DNA from: Actinoalloteichus_B caeruleus
Lineage (GTDB): Bacteria > Actinomycetota > Actinomycetes > Mycobacteriales > Pseudonocardiaceae
Length of the DNA stretch: 64,000 bases
Direction: 5' to 3' (one strand)
Assembly (NCBI RefSeq): GCF_000718005.1
Contig: NZ_JODV01000002.1
The notes beneath the pieces were generated by a model that made no database searches, was not told the origin of the DNA, and was given only the letters and a program-made list of their open reading frames with translations. Position numbers and translations under genes: made by a program. Within the stretch, counting starts at the first letter, position 1; each line of letters starts with the position of its first letter. Positions 1 through 8,889 of the stretch are shown here, in pieces.

Positions 1-302
1 GGGATGGGATCGGGCGCGGCTCCGACCACGACCACGCCACCGGCGAAGATGGGTGGCACCTCCCGTCGCCCGCCGCGCCCAGCCCCGCCAGCGACCAGCC
101 CCTCGCACGCCCGGACCCGTCGTCCACCGAGCGAGCTCGTCGCGACCGGCGCCGCGCTGGACGCACGGGGAACCAGGAGACCGGTGAGCGCCCCGGAAGC
201 GGTGAGCGGACCGAGAACGACGACAACCACCTGGCCGGCGACGTCTCGCGCGACGTCCCCCGTGAGCAGGACAGCCCAGCGCACGCGGCGGCCAGGAACG
301 GG

Positions 303-3300
303 GTGCGTCGCTGGTTCGGCCGCTCCTCGGCACGCTCCGGTCTCCGCCGGCTCGGTCCACCAGCGATCGCGGCGACCCTGACCGCCTGCGCCCTCGCGCC
401 CGTCGCCGCCCCCGACCTCGGGTTGGCCGGCGGAGCCGTCGCGGGCGCACTGGTCGACCTCCTCGGTGGGCTCGGCAGCGACTACCTCAGCGACCTCGTC
501 TCCGGCGTCCGGGAACGTGCCGAGAAGGCCGCGCGAGGCGCGGACTCCGATGAGGACGCGCCGGAGTCGGAGCGGAAGTTAACGACCGCCGACCGCGGAG
601 CCACGGCCGTGGACCCCGACCTCCTCCGAGAACTGCTCGCCGTCGAACTGGAACGCCGGCTGGCCGTCGGCGGTGAGGAGGCGGCGGCGCTGCGCCGGGA
701 GATGGCCGCCGTCCTCCGTTCGGTCGACGCCGTCGGTGTGGCGCTGGAAGCCGCCGTGCGCGCCGAAGCCCGGGAGACGCGTCAGGACGTCGTCGCGGCG
801 CTGCTCTCCCTCGGCGCGGAGTTCCGCGAGTTCCACTGGATGATCAGCGGCGCGCGGGAAGCGCTCCTCGACATGCAGCGGCAGCTCACCGACCAGTCCT
901 CCGCCCAGCGGCGGCACATCCTGCTCACCGAGCGGTCCCTGTACGAACTCACCGCGCTGCGCGCCGAACTGGCCGGCGCGCCCACCCCCGCCGAGGAGGG
1001 CGAGCACCCGCCCGCCCCGGTCCACGACCGTTCCTCCCGAGACGCCTGCCCGCCCGAACCCTGCCCGTACCCGGGCCTGGCCCCGTTCGAGGCGCACGAC
1101 GCCCGGTGGTTCTTCGGACGGGAGCGGTTGACCGCCATGCTCGTCGGCCGGCTCGCGGCCACTGCGGACAACGGGGGACCGGTGTTGGTCCTCGGGCCCT
1201 CCGGCAGCGGAAAATCGTCGCTGATCCGCGCGGGTCTGGCCCGAGCGGTCGCCCGAGGTGACCTCCCGTTCCCCGGTTCCCGGAGGTGGCGTCCCCGGCT
1301 GGTCCGCCCCGGGGCGGACCCGGTGCTCCGGCTCGCGGAACAGCTCACGGCGGCCGCCGCCGGCTCCGACTCCCCGGGACTGGACTGGCCGGTCACCCGC
1401 ATCCGACGCCGACTCGGTGAGGAACCCGGCTCGGTGCGTCGTGCACTGGACGCCACGACCTCTGACGGGACCGGGCGCGTCCTGCTCGTCGTCGACCAGG
1501 CCGAGGAGCTGTTCACCCAGGCCAACGCCGTCGACCGCGCCCGCTTCCTCGACGCGCTGGCCGCCCTCACCGAGGCGCACGACGGGGGCGGTGGCGCTCC
1601 GGTGCTCGCCGTCGTCGGGCTCCGCGCCGACCACGTGCGTCGCTGCGTCGACCACCCCCTCCTGCTCACCGCGCTGGAACGGACCACGCTCGCGGTCGAA
1701 CCCATGCGACCAGCGGAGTTGGCGCGGTCCGTGCTGGGTCCGGCCGAGGCGGTGGGGTTGCGCGTCGAGCCGGGCCTGGTGGACCTGCTGCTCGCGGATC
1801 TCGGGACGGCTCACCGGTCCGGGGAACCCGGGACGCTCCCGCACCTGGGGCATGCCCTGCGGGAGACCTGGCGGCGGCGGGAGGGGAACACGCTCACCGT
1901 CGCCGGCTACCGGGACGCCGGCGGTGTCTCCGGCGCGATCAGCGGCGCCGCCGAGTCCTGCTACCAACGGCTGTCCCCCGACCAGCGGCGCCTCGTCCGG
2001 CGCCTGTTCACCGAGCTGGTCACCGTGTCCGGCGACGCGGAACCCCATCGGCGGCGCCGGGGGCGCGCCGAGCTGGTTGAGGCGTGGGAACCCAGCGGCT
2101 CCTGGGACCCGGAGGTGCTGGACGGCCTGGTGGAGGCCCGCCTCGTCACCGTGGGGGAGGACTCGGTCGAGATCAGCCATGAGGTCCTGCCACGGTCCTG
2201 GGACCGCCTGCGCGCCTGGCTCGCCGAGGACCGCGAGGAACTGGTCCTGCGCGGCCGCCTCTCCGTCGCCGCCCGCGACTGGGACGGCGGTGGCCGGCCC
2301 CCGGACTCGTTGTGGCGGGGTACCCAGTTGGCGGTGGTGCGGGCGTGGGTGGGGGAGCGGCCCCGATCGCGGTTACCCGGCCGGCGGCTGCGGGGCCGCC
2401 GGTCCACCGAGGACTCCTCCCCGCCCTCCCCGGTGGGGCTGCCGCCGGTCGAGGCGGACTTCGTCCGAGCGTCGGTCCGCCTCGACCGGCGACGCGACCG
2501 GGCCAGGGTGGGGGTCGTGGTCGGCCTCGTCGCCCTGCTCGTGGCGGCCCTCACCGGGGCAGGGGTGGCGGTGGTGCAACTGCGGACCTCCACGGTGCTC
2601 GCCGCCGAGGCGCTGTCCCGCCAGTACGCGGCCCAGGCGGCGCTCGACGAGGCGACCCAGCAACGTCGCGCCCAGCTGGGTGCGCTCGCCGCCTGGCGGG
2701 CCAGCCCGACCGTGGAGGCGAGGAGCGCGTTGTTCTCCCAGGTGCTGAACCCGTTACGAGGACCGCTGACCGGTCAGGGCGCGGCGGTGAGCGACGTCGC
2801 CGTCACCGATGACGGGACCGTCGCGGCCACCGCCGACGGGGGCGGGGAGGTGGTGCTGTGGAACGTCGCGGACCGGACCGAACGCACCCGGCTCCGCGTG
2901 ACCGACAGCGGCGTCTACCGGGTCGTGCTGTCCCCGGACGGCGACCAGGTGGTCACCACGGACCTGGACCCGGGAGGTGGGCTGGCCGCCTGGGACGCGG
3001 CCGGCGGGAACCCGCGCTGGCGGGGTGGCCCGGGGACCAGTGAGCTCGCCTACCGGCCCTCGGGAGACCTGCTCGCGAGCGCGGACGCCGACAACGTGGT
3101 GCGGCTGCGCGATCCCGCCACCGGCCAGGTGGTCGACGAGGCGACCGCGCACGAGGACCTGGTGACCGGGATGGCGTTCAGCATGGACGGCTCCCGACTG
3201 GCCACCGGCGATCTCGTCGGCGAGATCGTGGTCCGGGACCTGCCCGGGAGTCGGGAACTGGTGCGGGTGCGCCCGACCGGCGCGGCGATCAGCGGGGTAT

Positions 3301-4682
3301 CCCTCAACGAGGACGGCACCCGGCTGGTGACCACGTCCCTGGACGGGATGGTCCGGTACTGGGACGTCGACACCGGTCTCGAACTGTTCGCACGGGACAA
3401 CTCGGAGGATCCCGCGACCGCTGTCAGCCACCTGCCGGGAGACGGGATCGTGGTCACCGGGCACGTGAGCGGTCGACTGCGGGTGACCGTCGTCGGATCC
3501 TGGGAGTCGAACGTCCTGGGCACCGCGCGGGGTGTGGGCGGAGTGCGGGCCCTGGCGTCGTCCCCGTCGACCGGAGCGGTGGTCTGGGCCGGGGGCACCG
3601 GGGACGCCGTGGTCCACGACCACCAGGGCACCGTCCTCCTCGGGCACGAGGGCGCCGCCGGCTGCGTGGACTTCGACCCGACGGGGACCACGCTCGCCAC
3701 CACGGCCGGCGACGCGCGCGTCCGGGTGTGGGACCACGCCACGGGACGGCGGACGGGGGCCGTCGACCTGGGGCCCTCCGCGCGCCCCCACTGCGTCGCC
3801 GTGGCCCCCGGTGGCCGGCGCCTCGCCACCGGCGGCACCGACCGCGCGCTCCGGCTGTGGGAGCTGGACAGCGGGGAGCAGCTCGCCGAGATCACCCTGC
3901 CCCTGGAGGAGTCGACGGCGGGACCGGCGCACACCCCCGGCGAACCCGCCGTGCTGAGGTTCCGGCCGGACGGGCGCGCCGTGCACACAGCGCTCGCCCA
4001 GTTCGAGGTCGCCGAGCCGGACGAGGCGGAACCCGGAGTGCTCACCTGGTATCCGGACACCGGTGCCCTGCGCGCCCACGACGTCCGGGGCACGACCGGT
4101 GCCCTGGACCTGCACCCGTGGGGCACGCTGCTCGCGGTGGGCAGGCTCGACGGCACCATCGCCCTGCTCGAGTCCGGGACGGGAGAACGCCGAGGTGACC
4201 TGGGGGAAGCGGCGGTCAGCCAGTCGGGCGTGGTCGGGACCAGTCTCGTCTCGACACTGCGTTTCAGCCCGGACGGGACCTTGTTGGCGGCCACGCGCGC
4301 CGACGACCGGGTCTCCGTCTGGGACTGGGGGCGAGGCGAACTCGTCCACGAGCTCGCGACGTCCGCCGGCGCCAGGGCGACGGCCTTCAGCCCGGACGGT
4401 TCGCTGCTCGCCGTCGGTGGTGTCGACGCCGTGATCCGGCTCTGGCGGACCGACACCTGGGAGCCGTACGCGGTGCTCGACCGGCACGACGCGGCGGTGA
4501 ACGACCTGGCGTTCAGCCCCGACGGCCGCACCCTGGCGAGTACCAGCGACGACGGTCGGGTCCTGCTCTGGCCGACCAGCGTGGACCAGGCCACGGAACG
4601 GCTCTGCTCCACGGTGGTGGACGCCCAGTTCGGATCCGACTGGCGGCGGTGGTTCCCGGACCTCGACGACACACCCTGCTAG
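303..4682 (+). CDS. nSTAND1 NTPase with transmembrane segment and 14 WD40 repeats
   Basis: A 1459-residue multidomain protein from a GTG start with AGGA six bases upstream. The N-terminus has a Gly/Ala-rich hydrophobic stretch, then a Glu/Arg-rich, probably coiled-coil region (about 95-225). A PYPGLAPF...WFFGRERL signature near residue 256 opens an nSTAND1 module with Walker A GPSGSGKSS (about 298-306) and Walker B LLVVDQAEELF (about 395-405). One membrane helix lies near 735-758. From about 820 to the end I count 14 WD40 blades, enough for two seven-bladed propellers. STAND NTPases are nucleotide-driven switches; the propellers probably sense a ligand, but the output is unknown. The reading frame stays open back to base 3 with high GC3 and contains no ATG, GTG or TTG before 303, so the gene may begin left of the window. 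It reads as a single gene; the next gene is 404 bases away. Confidence 0.85.
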   Translation: MRRWFGRSSARSGLRRLGPPAIAATLTACALAPVAAPDLGLAGGAVAGALVDLLGGLGSDYLSDLVSGVRERAEKAARGADSDEDAPESERKLTTADRGATAVDPDLLRELLAVELERRLAVGGEEAAALRREMAAVLRSVDAVGVALEAAVRAEARETRQDVVAALLSLGAEFREFHWMISGAREALLDMQRQLTDQSSAQRRHILLTERSLYELTALRAELAGAPTPAEEGEHPPAPVHDRSSRDACPPEPCPYPGLAPFEAHDARWFFGRERLTAMLVGRLAATADNGGPVLVLGPSGSGKSSLIRAGLARAVARGDLPFPGSRRWRPRLVRPGADPVLRLAEQLTAAAAGSDSPGLDWPVTRIRRRLGEEPGSVRRALDATTSDGTGRVLLVVDQAEELFTQANAVDRARFLDALAALTEAHDGGGGAPVLAVVGLRADHVRRCVDHPLLLTALERTTLAVEPMRPAELARSVLGPAEAVGLRVEPGLVDLLLADLGTAHRSGEPGTLPHLGHALRETWRRREGNTLTVAGYRDAGGVSGAISGAAESCYQRLSPDQRRLVRRLFTELVTVSGDAEPHRRRRGRAELVEAWEPSGSWDPEVLDGLVEARLVTVGEDSVEISHEVLPRSWDRLRAWLAEDREELVLRGRLSVAARDWDGGGRPPDSLWRGTQLAVVRAWVGERPRSRLPGRRLRGRRSTEDSSPPSPVGLPPVEADFVRASVRLDRRRDRARVGVVVGLVALLVAALTGAGVAVVQLRTSTVLAAEALSRQYAAQAALDEATQQRRAQLGALAAWRASPTVEARSALFSQVLNPLRGPLTGQGAAVSDVAVTDDGTVAATADGGGEVVLWNVADRTERTRLRVTDSGVYRVVLSPDGDQVVTTDLDPGGGLAAWDAAGGNPRWRGGPGTSELAYRPSGDLLASADADNVVRLRDPATGQVVDEATAHEDLVTGMAFSMDGSRLATGDLVGEIVVRDLPGSRELVRVRPTGAAISGVSLNEDGTRLVTTSLDGMVRYWDVDTGLELFARDNSEDPATAVSHLPGDGIVVTGHVSGRLRVTVVGSWESNVLGTARGVGGVRALASSPSTGAVVWAGGTGDAVVHDHQGTVLLGHEGAAGCVDFDPTGTTLATTAGDARVRVWDHATGRRTGAVDLGPSARPHCVAVAPGGRRLATGGTDRALRLWELDSGEQLAEITLPLEESTAGPAHTPGEPAVLRFRPDGRAVHTALAQFEVAEPDEAEPGVLTWYPDTGALRAHDVRGTTGALDLHPWGTLLAVGRLDGTIALLESGTGERRGDLGEAAVSQSGVVGTSLVSTLRFSPDGTLLAATRADDRVSVWDWGRGELVHELATSAGARATAFSPDGSLLAVGGVDAVIRLWRTDTWEPYAVLDRHDAAVNDLAFSPDGRTLASTSDDGRVLLWPTSVDQATERLCSTVVDAQFGSDWRRWFPDLDDTPC

Positions 4683-5086
4683 TCGGCCGTCCGGGCCCCG
4701 GCGGCGGCGTCCTCGTCCTGGGCCGGGCCGTCGTTACCTCCAGTGGGTGGCCTGGAACCACTCGAAGGTGGTGAAAGTGGGGTGCGGTGATGATGTCGTG
4801 CCGCCGTCCCTCGGCAGCGCTGCCATGATCACGCGCGGCGGACGGAGTTCCGAGCACTCCCCGCGCGACAGGGCCGACGATTCCCGAGGGCGCACGACGA
4901 CCGGGGGCGGACGCCCCATCCTCCGTCGCGCGGACGGCGTCGGTCCGGGAGACCCGGAGTGGACGCCGGTGCGCCGCCGGACGCGGGCGGACCACATCGA
5001 CGAGACGTGTCGGGTGTCCGCGTCAACCAGCGGTCGACCGGATCCCGTTCGCCGGTCCGCGACCATGCCACCTCCTGAGGGGAGCC
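4683..5086. other. intergenic region without a convincing gene
   Basis: 404 bases between the STAND gene and the small RHH-like gene. The long open frames here have arginine/proline-rich shadow composition. The only item noted is a possible minus-strand micro-ORF (about 4734-4826) ending TFTTFEWFQATHWR; it has no clear ribosome site and is not called as a gene. Confidence 0.5.
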
Positions 5087-5350
5087 ATGAACCAGTTCCG
5101 TGAGTCGGCCACCACTTCCTGCTCCGAAGCGGGGCCCCGCGAGTCGCTGTCGCTGCACCCCACCACCGTCGCCGCCATCGCTCGCGTGGCGGAGAGCGAG
5201 AACGTCCCCTACACCGAGGCGCTGCGCCGACTCGTGGCCGACGGGCGAGCGATGCACCGGGCACGTGCCAGCGGCGGACGGGTCGTGGTGCGCTACCTCG
5301 ACGGCAGGGAGGAACCGCTCCGGGCCGGTGGCGTGCTCGAACCCGCGTGA
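5087..5350 (+). CDS. small ribbon-helix-helix-like protein
   Basis: 87 residues, ATG preceded by a strong GAGGGGAG ribosome site. After a polar N-terminus comes the pattern ESLSLHPTTVAAIARVAESE followed by TEALRRLVADGRAM, which resembles the beta-strand, helix, helix arrangement of CopG/Arc-type DNA-binding proteins. The C-terminal third is a short basic beta-rich tail. No toxin-like gene adjoins it, so it need not be an antitoxin. A regulatory or DNA-binding role is inference from the pattern alone; the gene itself is well supported by its ribosome site and codon usage. Confidence 0.65.
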   Translation: MNQFRESATTSCSEAGPRESLSLHPTTVAAIARVAESENVPYTEALRRLVADGRAMHRARASGGRVVVRYLDGREEPLRAGGVLEPA

Positions 5351-5666
5351 CCGGGGAACGGGGGGACCACCGCGGCGGGCTCCGGTCACGAGGTCCCGCT
5401 CCGACCGGACCTCCACGGGCTGTGCGGCGGCACCGGGGTGACGGCATTCCCCCGCCCGCCCCACGCGGCGGGGCGTCCCACCACCCGGTGGGGCACCGGG
5501 CGGACCGACCTGGCGAAGCCCCACCCGTCTCGCAAGCCCGAGGTTCCCGTCGCGGACCACCCGGTGGTCGGTAGTCACCCGTTCAACACCCGGCCAGACT
5601 GAGGACACGCCGGGGACACGCTGCCGAGGCAGCCTTGTCCCGCACGGGACGGGGAGGGAGCCGAGC

Positions 5667-6779
5667 ATGCGGTGCTGGACACGGGGACACCCCCGGGCGT
5701 TGGTCGCGCTGACCCTGGCCCTGGGAACGGTCGCGACGGCCACCGGAGTCGCCACGGCGGGCCCCCACGACGCGGGTCCGGTGGAGGCCAGGGCGAGCGA
5801 GGACGTCTTCGACGTCCAGGCCCACCGAGGAGGTCTCGGCCTGCGGGTGGAGGGCACCCTCGACGCCTTCGCCAACGCCCTCGAGCTCGGGGTGTCCACG
5901 CTGGAACTCGACATCCAGATCACCAGCGACGGCCGGGACGTCGTCACCCACGACCGGCGGATCAGTCCCGCCAAGTGCCAGGACACCGGTCCGGTCCGAC
6001 CGGACGACCCCGACTACCCCTACGTCGGCCGGTACGTCAAGGACCTGACGTTCGCGCAGGTGCGCACCCTGGACTGCGGCTCGCTGACCCTGCCGGAGCA
6101 CCCGGGGCAGCAGCCCTCGCCCGGCGCGAGGATGCCCACGTTGGGCGAGGTCTTCGCCCTGGCCCGGCAGTACCGGGCCTGGGACGTCGGTTTCAACATC
6201 GAGACGAAGGTCGAGGCGGCCGCACCGCACGAGACCGCGCCCCGGGCCGAGTTCGTGCGGGTCGCCGCCCGCGAGATCCGACGGTCCGGTTTCCTCGACA
6301 ACGTGACGGTGCAGAGCTTCGACTGGGGCGCGCTCATGCTGATGGCCCGGGTCGAACCCCGACTGCGGCTGGTCGCCCTCACCCAGCCCGAGTTCCTCCG
6401 CGCCCCGGACGGCGGTCCCTCGCCCTGGCTCGGCGGCCTGGACATCGACGACTTCGACGGCAGCGTCGTCCGGGCGGCGGCGTCGCTCGGGGTCGACGCG
6501 ATCTCACCGGTGCACGGCAACCCGCAGAACGGGGCGGTGGACGACCCCGACTACCAGCCCTTCACCACCCGGGAGCTGGTGGAGGAGGCGCACGCCGCCG
6601 GCCTGCGGGTCGTGCCGTGGACGGTCAACGACCAGGCGACCATGCGCAAACTGCTCGACGACGGGGTGGACGGCCTGATCACCGACTACCCGGACCGGTT
6701 GCGTTCGGTGCTGGCCGAACGGGGCCTTCCCCTGCCGGAGTCGTACACCCGGCGCTGGCCGGTGGCACCGACCGGCTGA
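5667..6779 (+). CDS. secreted glycerophosphodiester phosphodiesterase
   Basis: 370 residues with a GGGAGGGAG ribosome site. Residues 1-32 form a Sec signal peptide ending near ATAGP. The mature part is a GDPD TIM barrel: the HRGG motif at 53-56 supplies the catalytic His, ELD at 80-82 the metal-binding Glu and Asp, and THD with His95 the second catalytic His; the late GLITDYPDRL segment is typical of the barrel end. The family cleaves glycerophosphodiesters to glycerol-3-phosphate and an alcohol, here outside the membrane, which would suit phosphate or glycerol salvage or lipid turnover. An insert around KCQDTGPVRPDDPDYPYVG is typical of secreted bacterial forms. It stands alone; no PhoP-type box was recognised upstream. 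Confidence 0.9.
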   Translation: MRCWTRGHPRALVALTLALGTVATATGVATAGPHDAGPVEARASEDVFDVQAHRGGLGLRVEGTLDAFANALELGVSTLELDIQITSDGRDVVTHDRRISPAKCQDTGPVRPDDPDYPYVGRYVKDLTFAQVRTLDCGSLTLPEHPGQQPSPGARMPTLGEVFALARQYRAWDVGFNIETKVEAAAPHETAPRAEFVRVAAREIRRSGFLDNVTVQSFDWGALMLMARVEPRLRLVALTQPEFLRAPDGGPSPWLGGLDIDDFDGSVVRAAASLGVDAISPVHGNPQNGAVDDPDYQPFTTRELVEEAHAAGLRVVPWTVNDQATMRKLLDDGVDGLITDYPDRLRSVLAERGLPLPESYTRRWPVAPTG

Positions 6780-7686
6780 CCGCCACCGCTGCTCCCCGCC
6801 GACCCGGCCGCACGATCCGGACCACCGCGGCTCGCTGGTCACCCGCTCGTCCCCGACCCGCCGGGCGGCACGGGGACCGGGTTGGCACCGGACCGGCCGC
6901 GGAGGTTGTCGCACCCCGGTCAGCCGAGGGGAGGACAGGGCGGTTCGGACCCATCAACCCGGTGTCCCGCGCGGTCACCCCGCACTTCCCCTGCCGTGCC
7001 CGTCGGACGAGAGCGGCCAGGAGCGCGCGCCGGCCCACGCCCGTGGTGGTGGTTGGCCGGTGCCCTCGGGTGCCCCCGTCACCGGGGTCGGGCGGCGGTG
7101 AGGACACGGGGAACCGAGCGCGGTGCGGATGAGGGGGACGTCATCCCGCCCGACCAGCGGGGCCGAGCGGGGGGCCGACCAGGAGGACAGCGGGTGGCGT
7201 CGGCACCGGACCGCGCGGAGGGACCCACTCTCCTCCGTGCTCGCGGCGGTGCCGAACGCCCCCACCTTCCACCGGTCCCCGCTCCCTGCTGCGGGGCCCG
7301 GCGAGATCGGTTCGCCCGGCGGAGTCGACGCGGTGTGGCGCGTCCTCACGCACCGCACCACGGAACAACCCCACCGGTAACGTCCGCGTAACACGCGGAT
7401 GCGACCCTGCCGTCGAGGAGACGGACCTCCCGGTGCGCGGGGTTGCGCCGAACCTCCGACTTCCGCGAAAGTCCCCCGGACGTCGTAGTCGCGGGGCCCG
7501 GAACCCGTCGGTCGGGTGGCACCCGGCCGGTGCCCCCTCCACCGGACGGCGGAGGCGGCGTACCGCCGTGGGAGCCGGGCGGGGAGCGGCGCGGTGGGAG
7601 CGGCGTGACCCGGGGTTCCCGAACGGGCACCGTCCGTCGGCCTGGATGCCTTCATTCGAGGGCCCGTTGCCGGCACAGTGGACCCC
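6780..7686. other. 907-base region without a convincing gene
   Basis: Open frames on both strands have shadow-like Arg/Pro/Gly composition and no ribosome sites. It holds one short perfect inverted repeat, TCCGCGT-aac-ACGCGGA at 7383-7399, which could be an operator or weak hairpin. The last 60 bases probably carry the promoter of the HIT gene. Otherwise I see nothing. Confidence 0.5.
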
Positions 7687-8142
7687 ATGACTAGCGGACA
7701 GGGAACCGACTGCGCGTTCTGTGACATCGTCGCCGGTACCGCGGAGTCCAGCGTCGTGTACCAGGACGACCTCGTCCTCGCCTTCCTGGACATCCTCCCG
7801 TTCACGCCGGGGCACCTGTTGGTGGTCCCGAGGGAACACGCCCCAGGCCTCGCGGACCTGGACGAGGAACTGGGCGCGCACCTGTTCCGCACGGCGCACC
7901 GGATCGCGCGCGGGCTCCGTGCCGGACCGCTGCCCTGCGAGGGCGTGAACCTGCTGCTGGCGGACGGAGCCGTCGCGTTCCAGGAGGTGTTCCACGTGCA
8001 CCTCCACGTCATCCCCCGCACCGTGCGCGACGGTGTCCGGCTGCACGCCAACCGCCGGCAGCCGCACCGCGCCACCCTCGACCTGATGGCGGGACGGATC
8101 CGGGACGCCCTCAACGCCGAGCACGGCGAGAGCCGGGCCTAG
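7687..8142 (+). CDS. HIT-family nucleotide hydrolase/transferase
   Basis: 151 residues from an ATG with no purine-rich ribosome site upstream, so the mRNA may be leaderless. Two signatures are clear: an N-terminal CAFCDIVAG segment as in HinT/Fhit-like proteins, and the histidine triad HVHLHVIPR with His103, His105 and His107. DILPFTPGHLLVVPREH is also characteristic. The family hydrolyses or transfers AMP from adenylated substrates through a histidine-AMP intermediate; the physiological substrate cannot be told. An in-frame GTG nine bases upstream (7678) is an alternative start. It is monocistronic. Confidence 0.9.
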   Translation: MTSGQGTDCAFCDIVAGTAESSVVYQDDLVLAFLDILPFTPGHLLVVPREHAPGLADLDEELGAHLFRTAHRIARGLRAGPLPCEGVNLLLADGAVAFQEVFHVHLHVIPRTVRDGVRLHANRRQPHRATLDLMAGRIRDALNAEHGESRA

Positions 8143-8439
8143 GCACCGCGATCCCGTCGGGCCCGGGGGCCAGCTCGGCCGGCGCGCCGGTGCCGAGGGG
8201 AACGCGCCGCCGGTCCCGCGCGGCCGCCGCGACGCCCCAGGAGCACGCGGTCAACGGTCGCGCCCGGCGAGGTCCGCGCCCCTCGCCGAGACCGGTTCCG
8301 GGCACGGGGGCCGCATCCCCCTGCCCGCATGGCCGGCGACGGTCCGGGCGGCCCTCGACGAGTCCGGTCGGCCACCGCCGACGCGCACCCACCTCGCCCG
8401 CCTGGCTGGTCCGCCGTCATTCCACCAGGCGATACGGTC
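8143..8439. other. intergenic region with nothing recognised
   Basis: Between the HIT gene and the leader-peptide promoter. Open frames here are short, arginine-rich and lack ribosome sites. No terminator with a clear perfect stem was found. Confidence 0.4.
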
Positions 8440-8468
8440 TTGAGCGCCCCGAGGAGACGGGGCAGGCT
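8440..8468 (+). promoter_or_regulatory. promoter of the leader peptide, likely leaderless
   Basis: TTGAGC (8440-8445), a 17-base spacer and CAGGCT (8463-8468), seven bases before the leader ATG. This is a plausible sigma-A-type promoter whose transcript would begin at or next to the start codon. Confidence 0.5.
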
Positions 8469-8475
8469 TGTCCGC

Positions 8476-8559
8476 ATGTCGCGGCCCGTTCCGCTGGTGG
8501 CCCGCCTCGCCGTCGATCTGATGCGCGTGGCCAGCGCGCTCTGTCATCACGAGCGCTGA
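8476..8559 (+). CDS. 27-residue putative sulfur-responsive leader peptide
   Basis: ATG...TGA encoding 27 residues containing LVARLAVDLMRVASALCHHE. The VDLxRVxSALC core followed by Cys-His-His matches a family of short leader peptides that actinomycetes place upstream of sulfur-metabolism and other genes, where ribosome behaviour at the Cys codon is thought to control the downstream genes. Here it precedes, by 177 bases, a UPF0324/YeiH-type putative sulfate exporter, which agrees with that role. The likely promoter ends seven bases before the ATG, so translation is probably leaderless. Family recognition is from memory; sensing of cysteine is inference. Confidence 0.75.
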   Translation: MSRPVPLVARLAVDLMRVASALCHHER

Positions 8560-8736
8560 CACCTCTCCCCTCACCTCGACCGTCCCGGGTGGACGGACCA
8601 CCACCACCCGCCGCGTCGTCCTCCTCGCCGTGCCCCGGTCCCCCGCCGTGCGCCCTCGGGCCGGTCACCACGCGCGCCCCCACCGCCGCCCACGTCCGAC
8701 CGGACGGGTCGGGCGCCGACCACCCGAGGTCCTGAC
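8560..8736 (+). promoter_or_regulatory. leader region between uORF and transporter genes
   Basis: 177 bases between the leader stop codon and the first transporter ORF, rich in C-tracts and without an ORF of its own. If the uORF is an attenuator, this is where alternative RNA structures or a Rho-accessible stretch would lie. I could not fold it. Confidence 0.35.
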
Positions 8737-8889
8737 ATGAACCAGGAGAACCCCCCTCCGCCCGCACCGGTCGCCGGAGCCCGACGCCACCGGTGGCGGG
8801 TGAACGAGGACTGGGCCGCGACCCTGCTCGGTCTCGTGTTGCTCGTCCTCGTGCTCACCGGCGCGATCCCCGAAGGACTGGTGCCCTGA
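8737..8889 (+). CDS. 50-residue one-helix membrane protein, N-terminal piece of a YeiH-type transporter
   Basis: ATG to TGA, 50 residues: a polar proline-rich start, then WRVNEDWAATLLGLVLLVLV and TGAIPEGLVP, giving one membrane helix. The EDW-aa-LGL pattern resembles the first transmembrane segment of full-length UPF0324 (YeiH/PSE) transporters, which usually read NEDWWAVWLGL. Its stop TGA overlaps the ATG of the next gene (TGATG), so the two are probably translationally coupled. The missing first helix of the transporter thus appears to be made as a separate polypeptide. The link to UPF0324 rests on a short stretch and needs an alignment. Confidence 0.7.
   Translation: MNQENPPPPAPVAGARRHRWRVNEDWAATLLGLVLLVLVLTGAIPEGLVP

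Noticed and set aside
2754..4672. Two long minus-strand frames under the WD40 region
   Set aside because: Low-complexity antisense of the repeats; no ribosome sites.
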